A stretch of 64,000 nt of DNA from Desulfobacteraceae bacterium Eth-SRB1 (GTDB taxonomy: Bacteria; Desulfobacterota; Desulfobacteria; Desulfobacterales; ETH-SRB1), in assembly GCA_004193555.1 (NCBI GenBank), contig RPGP01000040.1, positions 191,127 through 255,126 on the forward strand, given 5' to 3'. Position 1 is the first letter of the stretch, and each line of letters begins with the position of its first letter. A program made the translations under genes and the position numbers. The notes beneath the pieces were generated by a model that did not search any database, was not told where the DNA came from, and worked only from the letters and a program-made list of their open reading frames with translations. Shown one piece after another: positions 1 to 8,662 of the stretch.

Positions 1-933
1 TGAAGTAGAAGCTTTTAAAAAGAGCACGCCATTTTCAATTTTATAATCGGTGGTTCGCCTATCAATACTTATCCAAAGCGGATCGTTTGGTTTACTTTTT
101 ACAATTGGGCTTCCCATTTCAGTAATCCCGTATTTTTGGATTGCTCTTACTTCAGTTCCAAGCATGATTTTGGTTTTTTTCAGAGTTTCGTCTGCCATTC
201 GTTCAGAACCAAAAGTGATAATTTTGAAATTCGGTAATTCGGAAGAATTCCATAGAGATCTGATAATTAACATAGTTAAGAAACTTGGTGACGTTGGAAA
301 TACTTCTACATGGTTCTCACGCAAGGTTTCATAAACATTATCAGGTGATCTGTCTGTAATCCTGACAAGAGCACCATGAGCAAAAAGAGTATATAATAAC
401 GTGTCAATTCCGGCAATATGATCAAAAAGCAAGAAACCTAATGTTATGTAAGACTTTTTACTAAATTCATATTTTTTTAACAACTTTGTTGCCGAATGCA
501 GGATGGCCTTTGGTTTTCCTGTAGTGCCAGAGGTGAAAAATATTATACCACTTTCATTTTGATGGAATAATTTTGCGGTTAATGAAGGAAGTTTATTATC
601 AGCTAATTTTATGATATTTTCAGTAACATGATCGAAAATAAAATTGGCACCTATTGTTTTTTGAAGCTCAGAGTTTTCTCTGTTATCATTATTCATTAAA
701 GTAACTACATTTCCTGTTATTAACAAAGCCAGAAACATAGTGACAGAATTAATATCGAAATCTCCATATATAATTACGGTTTTTTTTTCAATTCCATTAT
801 TCAGTAAAAGTTTCTCATAATCGTTTACTTTTTGTAGAAGATCACGATAAGTATATTGGTAATTATTGTCTACCAAAGCAGTCTTCTTCTGAAAAGCGTG
901 GTTTTGCAACATCTGCTTAATGAACTTCCTCAT
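1..933 (-). CDS. AMP-dependent acyl ligase, C-terminus cut by window edge
   Basis: The first 310 or so codons of an ANL-superfamily (acyl-CoA/acyl-ACP synthetase) enzyme, read leftwards off the window. The adenylate-binding motif SGTTGKPKA lies near positions 500-530 and the YGITEMGS motif near 100-130. The ATG (931-933) overlaps the TGA of the upstream SDR gene by one base, so the genes are translationally coupled. With the ACP two genes upstream, the likely role is to activate a carboxylic acid and load it on the carrier protein. The substrate cannot be read from sequence. The C-terminal lid domain is outside the window. Confidence 0.88.
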   Translation of the reverse strand, partial: MRKFIKQMLQNHAFQKKTALVDNNYQYTYRDLLQKVNDYEKLLLNNGIEKKTVIIYGDFDINSVTMFLALLITGNVVTLMNNDNRENSELQKTIGANFIFDHVTENIIKLADNKLPSLTAKLFHQNESGIIFFTSGTTGKPKAILHSATKLLKKYEFSKKSYITLGFLLFDHIAGIDTLLYTLFAHGALVRITDRSPDNVYETLRENHVEVFPTSPSFLTMLIIRSLWNSSELPNFKIITFGSERMADETLKKTKIMLGTEVRAIQKYGITEMGSPIVKSKPNDPLWISIDRRTTDYKIENGVLFLKASTS

Positions 934-1637
934 CAGTAACTAACTCCGCCTAAAAAAATTACTTGTCCAGTTATAAAATTACTTTTATCAGAAATAAAGA
1001 AATCAATTACATTGGAAATATCATCAAACTCTCCATATCTATTAATCGTTTGCATATTTAACAAAGAATCCATTTTTTCCTTTGGAACATTCTTTATTAA
1101 ATCAGTATAAATTGGTGTGGGGCCAATTGCGTTTACTGTAATATTATACGTAGAAAATTCTTTTGCTAAAATTTTAGTAATTGATTCGATGGCTGATTTA
1201 GATGCAGCATAAACAGATTCCCCCTCCATTTTTAGCGGTGTAGCTATAGTTGCAAAATTAATAATTCTGCCGAATTTATTTTTAGCCATTATTTTACCTG
1301 CTTCACGGCAAAAGACAAAAGTACCAAACACATTTGTTTTGAAAACTTTTTCCACAACAGAAAGAGGGGTAAGCAAACTATGATTCATTGATGCAATGCC
1401 AGCGTTGTTTATCAGATAATCAATTTTGCCATATTTTTTTGAGATTGCAGAGATCATTTTATTCACAGCTTTTTCATCAGCAACATCCAAACAAAAATGT
1501 TCATATTTTTCGTGTTTTAAATCAGATTCAGACCTTGAGCAACCGATTACAATAAAATTTTTACCAAGATAATATTCAGATAAGTATCTTCCAATACCTT
1601 TCCGTGTGCCTGTTATTACCATTACTTTTTTATTCAT
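933..1637 (-). CDS. Short-chain dehydrogenase/reductase (FabG-like)
   Basis: Rossmann-fold SDR of about 234 residues. It shows the TGxxxGIG nucleotide motif near residue 10, NNAG near residue 78 and YAASK (catalytic Tyr/Lys) near residue 143. The residue 13 before the catalytic Tyr, normally Ser, is Thr. The ATG at 1637 is preferred to an in-frame TTG one codon upstream. The gene overlaps the ACP gene, as in an operon that reduces or modifies an ACP-bound acyl group. Family assignment is firm; substrate is unknown. Confidence 0.9.
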   Translation of the reverse strand: MNKKVMVITGTRKGIGRYLSEYYLGKNFIVIGCSRSESDLKHEKYEHFCLDVADEKAVNKMISAISKKYGKIDYLINNAGIASMNHSLLTPLSVVEKVFKTNVFGTFVFCREAGKIMAKNKFGRIINFATIATPLKMEGESVYAASKSAIESITKILAKEFSTYNITVNAIGPTPIYTDLIKNVPKEKMDSLLNMQTINRYGEFDDISNVIDFFISDKSNFITGQVIFLGGVSY

Positions 1638-1932
1638 CAATTTCCTCGTTTTCTGTTACTTGTTCTCCAATAAAATCCGCTAAAGTTGAAATAGTTCTAA
1701 AAGGACTATTACGACGAGACATTGCCTTTTCAGATGTAAGCGAGATTTCGTAATCTTCATCTAAAAATCTTGATTCTATATCAATTATAACATTTACCAA
1801 ACCCATGGAATCAAGAACAGATTCTTTGCCAAATAAGACAGTATCTTCATTAGCTTTCTCATTAAAATCTTGAGACTCAAAATATTCATTAACTGTTTTA
1901 TTTAAAATTTCCTTTATTCTATGTTTTTCCAT
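1630..1932 (-). CDS. Acyl carrier protein
   Basis: A 100-residue acidic helical protein with the phosphopantetheine site DSMG in the context VLDSMGLVNVIIDIE. It lies between the PIG-L deacetylase and the SDR and overlaps the SDR start. It is a dedicated ACP, longer than the housekeeping form of about 80 residues, and probably carries the acyl group loaded by the AMP-ligase at 1-933. Confidence 0.9.
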   Translation of the reverse strand: MEKHRIKEILNKTVNEYFESQDFNEKANEDTVLFGKESVLDSMGLVNVIIDIESRFLDEDYEISLTSEKAMSRRNSPFRTISTLADFIGEQVTENEEIDE

Positions 1933-1985
1933 TATTTCCCTCTTTTAGAATTTTCTTTGTTCAATTTTTGCTCCAAATTTTATTT

Positions 1986-2657
1986 TTAGATTTCTTCAAA
2001 AACCAATGAAAAACTCTCTGCATACTTCACGCCAATCCGGCTTCCCCTGTATCTTGCCAATGCTTCAATAACTTCTAAACTGCGTGGAAGCGCCGCTTCC
2101 ATTACTTCACTTACGTAAAGACTCATAATTTCCAACTTCTTTTCAAGGTAGGAACTTATATCAACAAAAACATTTGGCATGAAGACATTATTCTGCAGAG
2201 GTGGTGAAAACTCGGTTTCCGACAGACATTCATACATTAGAATTTTCCTGATAAATGGTGCTCGGAAATTTTTACAGCAACTGACAGCGGATTTAAAAGT
2301 AACCTGATGGTCAGTATGGACATCGCTGCGATTTGGAAGATAAACAATCGAGGGCTTAACTTCTTGGATAACGACAGACATTTTAGCAATAAGGTCATTA
2401 TAGGGAATTGCATCCAGCATTGTGGTCGGAAAATTCAGGTTGAAGGTTTCTTCGAAACCATACATTTCCGAAACATAATGGATTTCTTTTTGTCTTTTCT
2501 GAACCTTTTCCTCAGACCATCCATTCTCGACCTGGATATTGGTGATAATCATCCAATAGATCTTATCACCACTGTTTTTATGTTTTAATAAAGTCCCCCC
2601 ACAGCCCAATGTCTCATCATCGGGATGTGGCGCAACTACTAAAACTTTGTCTTGCAT
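1986..2657 (-). CDS. PIG-L (LmbE-like) zinc deacetylase
   Basis: A 223-residue protein with the two metal-binding signatures of the family: PHPDDETLGCGG at residues 10-21 and HTDH at 114-117. These enzymes remove N-acetyl groups from GlcNAc-type sugars. Between a NeuD-like acetyltransferase and an ACP, it could unmask an amine that is then re-acylated (inference). The length is normal and there are no breaks. Confidence 0.9.
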   Translation of the reverse strand: MQDKVLVVAPHPDDETLGCGGTLLKHKNSGDKIYWMIITNIQVENGWSEEKVQKRQKEIHYVSEMYGFEETFNLNFPTTMLDAIPYNDLIAKMSVVIQEVKPSIVYLPNRSDVHTDHQVTFKSAVSCCKNFRAPFIRKILMYECLSETEFSPPLQNNVFMPNVFVDISSYLEKKLEIMSLYVSEVMEAALPRSLEVIEALARYRGSRIGVKYAESFSLVFEEI

Positions 2658-2704
2658 AATTTGTTAAAATCCTTTCTTTGTTGGCTGATAGAGGTGCTGG
2701 AAGT

Positions 2705-3322
2705 CTAAAGCTTGAAGCTTGACGAATTTGGGGGTAAATTCTTGGTAATTTTTGTACTGCAGCCAATTACAAGATTATCCCCTATTTCAATATATTCTTT
2801 GCAAACGGCATTGCTGCCGAAAAAAGTTCCTGATCCAACTTTAACTCCTCCGTTGATAATGGCGCCGGTTGCAATATGGCAGTGATTTCCAATGTCTGCA
2901 TCATGCTCAATCAAGGCTTTGTTATTGATGATGCAGTTACTTCCGATCTTTACCCCGGCGTTAATTAGGGCGTGGTGCATTATTATTGTCCCATCTCCAA
3001 TTTGCGCATGTTTTGACATATATGCAAGAGGTGAAATGATTACAGGAAGTTTTGCCCCCAAATCTTTAAGGGTTTTAAAAAGTCTAATCCGTTTGTCCGG
3101 GGTCTTGATCTGGCCCAGAGTGATCAGGAAATTTTCGTATTCATTTACAAGCCACGACAGGTCATCGTCCGTTGCGATAATCTCATAGCCGAGAATCTTC
3201 TGGTGTAGCTTTTCCGGCAGATCCACAATGCCTGCAATCTGGTACTCTCCTTCCTGCTCGATTACGTCAATGCAGGATTTGCAATGCCCGCCACCGCCTA
3301 TTAGGATGATCTTTTCTTTCAT
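2705..3322 (-). CDS. NeuD/PglD-like sugar O/N-acyltransferase
   Basis: The N-terminus has the PglD-type nucleotide-sugar-binding fold (IILIGGGGHCKSCIDVI). A left-handed beta-helix of hexapeptide repeats follows from about residue 95, with the likely catalytic His in IEHDADIG. The start at 3322 gives an ATGA overlap with the legC stop; a longer reading begins inside legC and is unlikely. With LegB and LegC it fits acetyl-CoA-dependent acylation of the 4-amino sugar in nonulosonic acid synthesis. Confidence 0.88.
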   Translation of the reverse strand: MKEKIILIGGGGHCKSCIDVIEQEGEYQIAGIVDLPEKLHQKILGYEIIATDDDLSWLVNEYENFLITLGQIKTPDKRIRLFKTLKDLGAKLPVIISPLAYMSKHAQIGDGTIIMHHALINAGVKIGSNCIINNKALIEHDADIGNHCHIATGAIINGGVKVGSGTFFGSNAVCKEYIEIGDNLVIGCSTKITKNLPPNSSSFKL

Positions 3323-4482
3323 ACTCTCACGCTGCTCGGTATATTGACGACCCGATCTTCCAGCCACTGTGCATTTTCGAGTGCATCGCTCTGAAAATCT
3401 TTATACATCTCCAGTTTACTCAAAAGCCTCCAGACAGGACGGGTCATGACATTTGCATTGTTGGTCACTTTTAGAAACTCGTCACGCGTTTTGCTATCCG
3501 AAAGGATGACAGCGTTCAGCCAGTAATTTGACCGGGTGTTTACCGGTTCTTTGATAAAGGGAATATCAAGAAGTCCAAAAAATTCCTGATAGCGCTTAGC
3601 CAGTTCCCGTTTGTTTTTTAGAAAAGCGTTCAGTTGCTCAAGTTGAGCGCACGCAAGGGCCGCGTTGAGATTTGGAAGACGATAGTTGTAACCGGTCATG
3701 TCATGAACATATTCGTAGGGATGCGGCACTTTGGCCGTTGTCGTTATGTGTTTTGCCTTTTTTGCGAGAGCTTCATTATTGGTCACAATGGCCCCGCCGC
3801 CGCCACAGGTAATTGTTTTATTACCGTTAAAGCTGTAAACACCAAACTGTCCAAAGGTGCCTGTATGCTTGCTTTTGTAAAGGCTTCCAAGTGATTCGGC
3901 GGAATCTTCGACAAGGGCTATATGATAATAATTACAGATCTCGGCAATCTCATCAATACGGCAGGGATGGCCAAAGGTGTGCATGGGGACGCAGGCCGTA
4001 ATTCGATTGCCGGTGGTTTTGTTGTAACAGGTATCTTCCTCTATACGTGCATAGGTTTGCAGGAAATTTTTTAGAGCGGTTGGATCAAGCCCCAATGTCT
4101 CTCGCTCAACATCGAGGAATATGGGCTTTGCCCCGCAGTGTGCAATGGCATTGGCCGTTGCCACAAAGCTCAAAGGCTGGGTAATTACCTCATCACCCGG
4201 CTGAACACCTGCCAGTTTCAGGGCAATATGCAAGGCGCAAGTGCCGTTTACCGTGGCTATGGCATATTTTGCACCTGTAATTTCACAAATCATTTCCTCA
4301 AAACGATCCACATATTTGCCGACAGAGGAAACAAAGGTGGAATCGATCGCATCAATGACATATTTCTTTTCATTGCCGGTAAAGCTTGGCGCATGCAACG
4401 GCACAGGATTCTCGCTGGGGTAGAGAGATTTGATGAAATCGATAATCTCTGAAAATGAATTTGATGATGTTTTATTTATCAT
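3319..4482 (-). CDS. legC: LegC-family PLP aminotransferase
   Basis: DegT/DnrJ/EryC1-fold aminotransferase of 387 residues. Asp203 in VEDSAESLG and Lys232 in SFNGNK are the expected PLP ligands. LegC enzymes aminate the 4-keto sugar made by LegB. The C-terminus ends at NIPSSVRV, a little short of the usual LegC end. A paralogue broken by a frameshift lies at 9720-11427. Downstream coupling to the acetyltransferase is by a 4-base overlap. Confidence 0.9.
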   Translation of the reverse strand: MINKTSSNSFSEIIDFIKSLYPSENPVPLHAPSFTGNEKKYVIDAIDSTFVSSVGKYVDRFEEMICEITGAKYAIATVNGTCALHIALKLAGVQPGDEVITQPLSFVATANAIAHCGAKPIFLDVERETLGLDPTALKNFLQTYARIEEDTCYNKTTGNRITACVPMHTFGHPCRIDEIAEICNYYHIALVEDSAESLGSLYKSKHTGTFGQFGVYSFNGNKTITCGGGGAIVTNNEALAKKAKHITTTAKVPHPYEYVHDMTGYNYRLPNLNAALACAQLEQLNAFLKNKRELAKRYQEFFGLLDIPFIKEPVNTRSNYWLNAVILSDSKTRDEFLKVTNNANVMTRPVWRLLSKLEMYKDFQSDALENAQWLEDRVVNIPSSVRV

Positions 4483-4517
4483 ATTGCTTTGAGCTTCAAT
4501 CTTTCAGCTTTGACCTT
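4483..4517. repeat. AGCTTTGAGCTT-type short repeat tract
   Basis: The whole spacer between legB and legC is degenerate 10-11 base repeats (AGCTTTGAGCTTCAATC, TTTCAGCTTTGACCTTCTAC). The same words recur at 12480-12600, where they flank a four-helix-bundle gene. It may be a scar of such a cassette (inference). Confidence 0.6.
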
Positions 4518-5510
4518 CTACACATTATAGATATCTGTTTTATACTTCCGCAGATTTTCAGGGTTTGTAAACCATTCAATCGTTTTTTCAAGCCCTTCTC
4601 TGATTGAATACTTCGGCTCAAAACCGGTCAATTCCCGGATTTTTGCATTATCGCACCACAGGCGAAACACTTCAGATTTTTCGGGCCGAATGCGTGTGTT
4701 ATCTGTGATTACTTGTACATCGGAATTCATGATTTTCTTGATGTTATCAACCACGTCTCCGATGGAAATCTCAAAGTTGGAACCAATATTTACCGTCTCA
4801 CCGATTGCCTCTTCGCATTCTGCAAGGGCAATGAAGCCACGGCATATATCCTTAACGTAGCTGAGATCGCGTGTTGGCGTAAGATCGCCAAGCTTTATTT
4901 GTTTTTTGCCGCTCGCAATTTGTGTGATTATTGTGGGAATAACCGCCCGGGCTGACTGGCGTGGTCCATATGTATTAAAGGGACGTGCTATGGCCAAGGG
5001 TAGCTCAAAAGCATTGAAAAAACTTTTCGCCATTGCGTCCGCGCCGATTTTTGAAGCACTGTATGGTGACTGTGGCTGTAATGGATGTTTTTCGTCAATG
5101 GGAACATATTGAGCAGTGCCGTAGACTTCGGATGTGGAAGTGTGAATTATACGTTCGCACCCTTTTTCAAGCGCGGCTTGACATATATTCAGAGTTCCCT
5201 TGATATTTGTATCCACATAACTGTCAGGCGCAACATAGGAATAAGGAATGGCAATAAGAGCCGCCAGATGGAATATCACATCCACATCTTTGGTAATATG
5301 CTTGCAATAATGGGGATCGCGCACATCACCGGTAAGCACTTCTATCTCATTCAAACAATCAATATCCTCCAGCCATCCCCAATAATTGAAGGAATTGTAG
5401 TAGCTCAAGGCTTTTACTTTTGAGCCACGCTTCACGAGCATTTCAGTAAGATGCGAACCTATGAAGCCGTCTGCGCCGGTGATGAGGATTTTTTTGTTTG
5501 AGAGATTCAT
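4518..5510 (-). CDS. legB: LegB-family NAD-dependent sugar 4,6-dehydratase
   Basis: Extended SDR of 330 residues with GADGFIGSH (cofactor) at 12-20, TSTSE at 124-128 and YSASK (Tyr150, Lys154). The sequence style, for example SFNYWGWLEDI and RPFNTYGPRQSARAVIPT, matches LegB, which converts UDP-GlcNAc to the 4-keto-6-deoxy sugar for legionaminic-type acids. It is first in the leftward operon. Its upstream region is filled by a 16-base tandem array. Confidence 0.9.
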   Translation of the reverse strand: MNLSNKKILITGADGFIGSHLTEMLVKRGSKVKALSYYNSFNYWGWLEDIDCLNEIEVLTGDVRDPHYCKHITKDVDVIFHLAALIAIPYSYVAPDSYVDTNIKGTLNICQAALEKGCERIIHTSTSEVYGTAQYVPIDEKHPLQPQSPYSASKIGADAMAKSFFNAFELPLAIARPFNTYGPRQSARAVIPTIITQIASGKKQIKLGDLTPTRDLSYVKDICRGFIALAECEEAIGETVNIGSNFEISIGDVVDNIKKIMNSDVQVITDNTRIRPEKSEVFRLWCDNAKIRELTGFEPKYSIREGLEKTIEWFTNPENLRKYKTDIYNV

Positions 5511-5537
5511 TTGGTTAAAATAGTTCCTGAGTTCTTA

Positions 5538-5665
5538 AGCTCGTAAGCTGTTAAGCTCGTAAGCTGTTAAGCTCGTAAGCTGTTAAGTTCATTAGCTGTT
5601 AAGTTCATTAGCTGTTAAGTTCATTAGCTGTTAAGTTCATTAGCTGTTAAGTTCATTAGCTGTTA
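5538..5665. repeat. 16-bp tandem repeat, 8 units
   Basis: Eight contiguous 16-base units: three of AGCTCGTAAGCTGTTA, then five of AGTTCATTAGCTGTTA. The array lies just upstream of legB and overlaps the 3' end of the acetyltransferase remnant, whose last residues and stop codon it encodes. Confidence 0.97.
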
Positions 5666-5784
5666 AGTTTTTCAACCCTTCGTCTGTTTCCTGGTACATT
5701 TTGTTGCATGCCGTGCATTTCAGATCATCTGCCAACCGCTCGCCGCACTCGCAGACCCAGCCGATGTGTTTGCCCGGATTGCCT
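5640..5784 (-). pseudogene. C-terminal remnant of hexapeptide acetyltransferase (WbpD/WlbB type)
   Basis: In frame, the minus strand reads GNPGKHIGWVCECGERL, then LKCTACNKMYQETDEGLK, ending in the 16-mer array. GNPAK-IGW followed by a Cys-rich tail is the typical end of nucleotide-sugar N-acetyltransferases with a zinc-ribbon-like C-terminus. The upstream body is missing: at about 5785 the sequence switches to a RAYT 3' remnant. This is a relic of a lost sugar gene. Confidence 0.75.
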
Positions 5785-5797
5785 GGGTGGGCTGGGT

Positions 5798-5909
5798 GGG
5801 GACGCTGGTGCTTTTGTTGCTTTATTTAGATTTCACGACCCCTTTTTATCGAACGAATGACATTTGCTCGCCCTATTCCAAGATATCTCGCCACCTCAGC
5901 CGCTGGATA
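5798..5909 (-). pseudogene. RAYT 3'-end remnant (subfamily c)
   Basis: The minus strand encodes PAAEVARYLGIGRANVIRS then IKRGREI and a stop (5826-5828). This matches the end of the DnaA-like HTH of the RAYT copy at 15961. It is followed by the motif GGGGACGCTGGTGCTTTTG at 5798-5816. The rest of the transposase is absent. Confidence 0.8.
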
Positions 5910-6029
5910 ACAATAAAAAAAAATATCTCACAGAGTACACGGAGAGCACAGAGAAAAAACTATTATTTTAAAAAAAGAGCGTTCCCCTCTGCGGGCTCTG
6001 TGAACTCTGCGAGAAATATTTCTCTTCTA
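5910..6029. other. Spacer with ACAGAG-type repeats
   Basis: No gene. It contains CACAGAGTACACGGAGAGCAC and CTGCGGGCTCTGTGAACTC, low-complexity filler similar in style to the other intergenic repeats. Confidence 0.5.
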
Positions 6030-6377
6030 TTAGGCAATTCCATATATCCCAACGCCCGAATGATGGCGGGCTGTAACTAATAGTTCCACTCCTTCATTGC
6101 GCTGTAAAAAATGAAGAATTTCAAAGAAATTGTTTGTTTTTGGATTACCGGAGGGGCTTAGCATCCGGTGAAGACTTTTGCTGGGCTTATTAATCTGTTG
6201 ACTGAGCGCTTCAAAGCCAATGGTAGCGTTTATGTAGTCGCGCAGCATTGCCTTTCCAACCTCCACGTCACCAGACAAAAAACTATCGACCGCCTCAGTC
6301 AGCATAGCTTCGCGGTATGCAGTATCCCTTTTCGCACGAGCCTGTATAGTTTTTCGAAAATCTCTTGTTAAAGCCAT
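6030..6377 (-). CDS. HigA-like addiction module antidote
   Basis: 115 residues: TRDFRKTIQARAKRD at the start and a Cro-like HTH in ALSQQINKPSKSLHRMLSPSGNP, typical of antidotes paired with Gp49/HigB-like toxins. It follows its toxin gene at a 9-base spacing. The protein is complete although the partner is truncated. It would repress its own operon and bind the toxin. Confidence 0.85.
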   Translation of the reverse strand: MALTRDFRKTIQARAKRDTAYREAMLTEAVDSFLSGDVEVGKAMLRDYINATIGFEALSQQINKPSKSLHRMLSPSGNPKTNNFFEILHFLQRNEGVELLVTARHHSGVGIYGIA

Positions 6378-6386
6378 TGCAATACC

Positions 6387-6626
6387 TCACTTACTTTTGC
6401 GTTTACGTGTTTTATAATCTCGCCAGTATGCCTTCGCCGCATCAATATCCTGTTGTTGACGTTTCTTTGTTCCGCCGCCCAAAATGATCACAACACGCTC
6501 ACCATCTTTGCCAAAATAGATGCGGTAGCCTGGGCCAAAATCAAGTTTATACTCAAAAATTCCACCGCCAACGCCTTTTGTATTTGGTACGGGGGACGCT
6601 GGTACGTTTGTTACTTTACTGAACAT
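6387..6626 (-). pseudogene. HigB/RelE-type toxin with replaced N-terminus
   Basis: The native C-terminal part reads [20 protein letters not shown], with a typical [12 protein letters not shown] end. The family is normally about 100 residues. Here the first third is replaced by codons from the dispersed repeat beginning at 6591 ([13 protein letters not shown]). The toxin is probably inactive. Confidence 0.75.
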
Positions 6627-6895
6627 CTCTGGTGTCTCCCATTAATGTGTCCTGGGGTACGCTGGTTACTTGTTAACTTGAGCATTTAATAGGGGACGCT
6701 GTTACATTATGAAGATTATGTCAGATATTCGCCTATAATTTCTGGTTTGAGGAGCAATAGGGGACGCTGGTACGTTTGTTACTTTACTGAACATCTCTGG
6801 TGTCTCCCTAATGTGTCCTGGGGTACGCTGGTTACTTGTTAACTTGTTTTAACTAAATCCCATAAATGTTGATTTCTGTTAATTAGTTTTATTGG
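6591..6895. repeat. Two partial repeat R copies
   Basis: GGGGACGCTGGTACGTTTG to CTTGTTAACTTG occurs at 6591-6680 and again at 6760-6895. The second continues into TTTTAACTAAATCCCATAAATG and TTAGTTTTATTGG. These are the leading part of repeat R, described at 15661-15900. The first copy truncates the HigB-type toxin. Confidence 0.85.
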
Positions 6896-7175
6896 ACCCT
6901 CCAAAGAGATAGGCGGGCAAGCAGGGCAATGATACCGGGACGCTCTTTTAAAATTCAATAACTTTTTTTTGGGCAGGATTTACAGGATATTTTATTTTTT
7001 TCATAACTTTCCAGATGAAAGCCTGGTATGGAGCATCCAGGGGGACGTTATGTTGCGAATTTAATTATGTTGTGAGAATTTAATTCCTGTCCTTCCTAAA
7101 AATTTACCAAACTAAAGTTCCGAAAACTGCGCTTCTAAAAAATGAATTAACTCCGATTTAGATTCGCTGAAATCA
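6896..7175. other. Intergenic, degenerate repeat R pieces
   Basis: A decayed hairpin portion of repeat R (GGCAGGATTTACAGGATAT near 6975, then a broken stem near 7005-7025) and a GGGGGACGTTATG motif near 7041. No gene seen. Confidence 0.5.
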
Positions 7176-7532
7176 TTATTTGTTTTCACCACTCTCTGTC
7201 CCTACTATTTCTCTCACCGCATCCATTAGGGCAGGAAGATCATCCTCAATGATTTTCCACACTATTTCCAAATCAATCCCAAAATACTCGTGTGATAGCA
7301 AGTTTCTAAAATCCTTTATATCCTGCCATTCTACATCTGGACGTCTTTCCTTGGAGGATTCGGGGAGCTTGCCCACCGCTTCACCAATAATCTCGAATTC
7401 TCTGATAACAGCAGAATAAGTCTTTCGGTCATTACAAAAATCCTCAAAAGACAGCTCTTTAACAAAATCAAAGATGGCACTGCCTGACTCCAAAATATCC
7501 TCACAATAGAGGCGACGATCTCTTTCAGACAT
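7176..7532 (-). CDS. hepT: HepT-like HEPN ribonuclease toxin
   Basis: 118-residue HEPN (DUF86) protein with the RX4HXY motif in FRNLLSHEYFGID. The Arg and His are the RNase residues and the Tyr is the AMPylation site in characterised HepT proteins. It overlaps the mntA stop by 8 bases, forming a type VII TA pair. Both partners look intact. Confidence 0.88.
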   Translation of the reverse strand: MSERDRRLYCEDILESGSAIFDFVKELSFEDFCNDRKTYSAVIREFEIIGEAVGKLPESSKERRPDVEWQDIKDFRNLLSHEYFGIDLEIVWKIIEDDLPALMDAVREIVGTESGENK

Positions 7533-7827
7533 ATATAATTCTTCCCTTGATTTTTCCTCGTACTACAGGCTTTAACGAATGCTCAAAACCCATATCTACC
7601 TTCCTTGACAGTTCTTTCTCTAAAAACCTCTTTAGCTGCAGGAAACTATGAATATTTTTTTTTCTTTTTTCAAACGCAACAACCATATCAATATCACTTG
7701 TAATGGTTTGCCTACCTTGTACGAAACTTCCAAAAATTCCCATACTGGTTACACCATATCTGTCGTAAAGAAACCCTTTCTTATTTCTCAGATACGCTAC
7801 TATTTCATCTATTGATAAAATTTCCAT
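7525..7827 (-). CDS. mntA: MntA-like minimal nucleotidyltransferase antitoxin
   Basis: 100 residues with the GSX10DXD signature (GSFVQGRQTITSDIDMVVAF) of antitoxins that AMPylate HepT. It is placed directly upstream of hepT. Confidence 0.88.
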   Translation of the reverse strand: MEILSIDEIVAYLRNKKGFLYDRYGVTSMGIFGSFVQGRQTITSDIDMVVAFEKRKKNIHSFLQLKRFLEKELSRKVDMGFEHSLKPVVRGKIKGRIIYV

Positions 7828-7867
7828 CTTTTGTTTACCTTGTCCTTCCCAAGAATGGTAATAATAA

Positions 7868-8053
7868 TGGGGGACGCTATGTTGCCAGTTTAGTTATGTT
7901 ACCAGTTTTGTATACGGTAATGGGGGACGTTGTTACCTTCTGACCTTATCGCAGATACTCTAACAATTTTTTGTCATTGTCAAGCAGCTTTTTCCCTCTC
8001 TCTATGCACCTGCTAACACTTTTCTCACTCAGCCCTGAAGCTATTTTGAAAGA
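7868..8053 (-). pseudogene. RAYT 3'-end remnant (subfamily b)
   Basis: After two GGGGGACG motifs (7868, 7922) the minus strand ends in LLEYLR and a stop at 7946-7948. Upstream it reads KLLDNDKKLLEY-like and SEKSVSRCIERGK-like sequence to about 8053. This is the C-terminal HTH end of the RAYT kept more completely at 33191-33802. Confidence 0.75.
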
Positions 8054-8062
8054 GGGACGCTG

Positions 8063-8262
8063 AGGGGACGCTGGTTACTTGTTAACTTGTTTTAACTAAA
8101 TCCCATAAATGTTGATTTCTATCAATTAGTTTTATTGGACAGGATTTACGGGATTTTACAGGATTTTGTTTTGTTATTTTTTCCCCTGCCCGGACGGCAG
8201 GCAAATGAACAATCGGCTGCGCCGAAAAGAGAAACTCGAGTGGAAGTTCGAGAATTCTCAGG
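8063..8262. repeat. Repeat R copy
   Basis: GGGGACGCTGGTTACTTG through ATCAATTAGTTTTATTGG, the ACAGGATT block and a terminal hairpin region with CGGCTGCGCCGAAAAG. The middle carries a TTTTCCCCTGCCCGGACGG segment shared with 31130-31310. Confidence 0.8.
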
Positions 8263-8291
8263 TTTTTCTCTTTAATGTAGATCGGGGTGCA

Positions 8292-8662
8292 TTAATCGAA
8301 TGGGTTTAATATTCTAACATCTATATTTTTAAAATCTTCAACATTTCTTGTAATTAGGCATAGATCGTCCGTGTTAGCAGTTGCAGCAATGATTGCATCT
8401 GGAAGTTTAATTCGATATTGCTTTCGTATATCAATTACATTTTCAGCAATCTCTTGATCAATAAACCGAACGTTAAACATAGAGACCAATTCTTTAACAA
8501 AATTTCTTCCTTACTATTGCTGAACCTGTATCCGAGAACTTCCATATATGAAATCACTGAAATAAACAAAGCTGCGAATTGATCAAGGATAGAAAAAGGC
8601 AGCTCATTTTTTGACAAATAAATAAGTATGTTGCTATCCAATAATGCATTATTTCCATTCAT
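8292..8662 (-). pseudogene. PIN-domain toxin, frameshifted
   Basis: The N-terminal frame reads ALLDSNILIYLSKNELPF. The C-terminal frame reads IKLPDAIIAATANTDDLCL and ITRNVEDF. Together these make one VapC-like PIN protein of about 123 residues. A single-base loss near 8495-8510 separates the halves: the frame giving NFVKELVSMFN continues the protein. The ATG overlaps the antitoxin end. Confidence 0.8.

Noticed and set aside
50-334. 94-residue plus-strand frame at the left edge
   Set aside because: Lies antisense to the AMP-ligase, whose motifs are clear on the minus strand.
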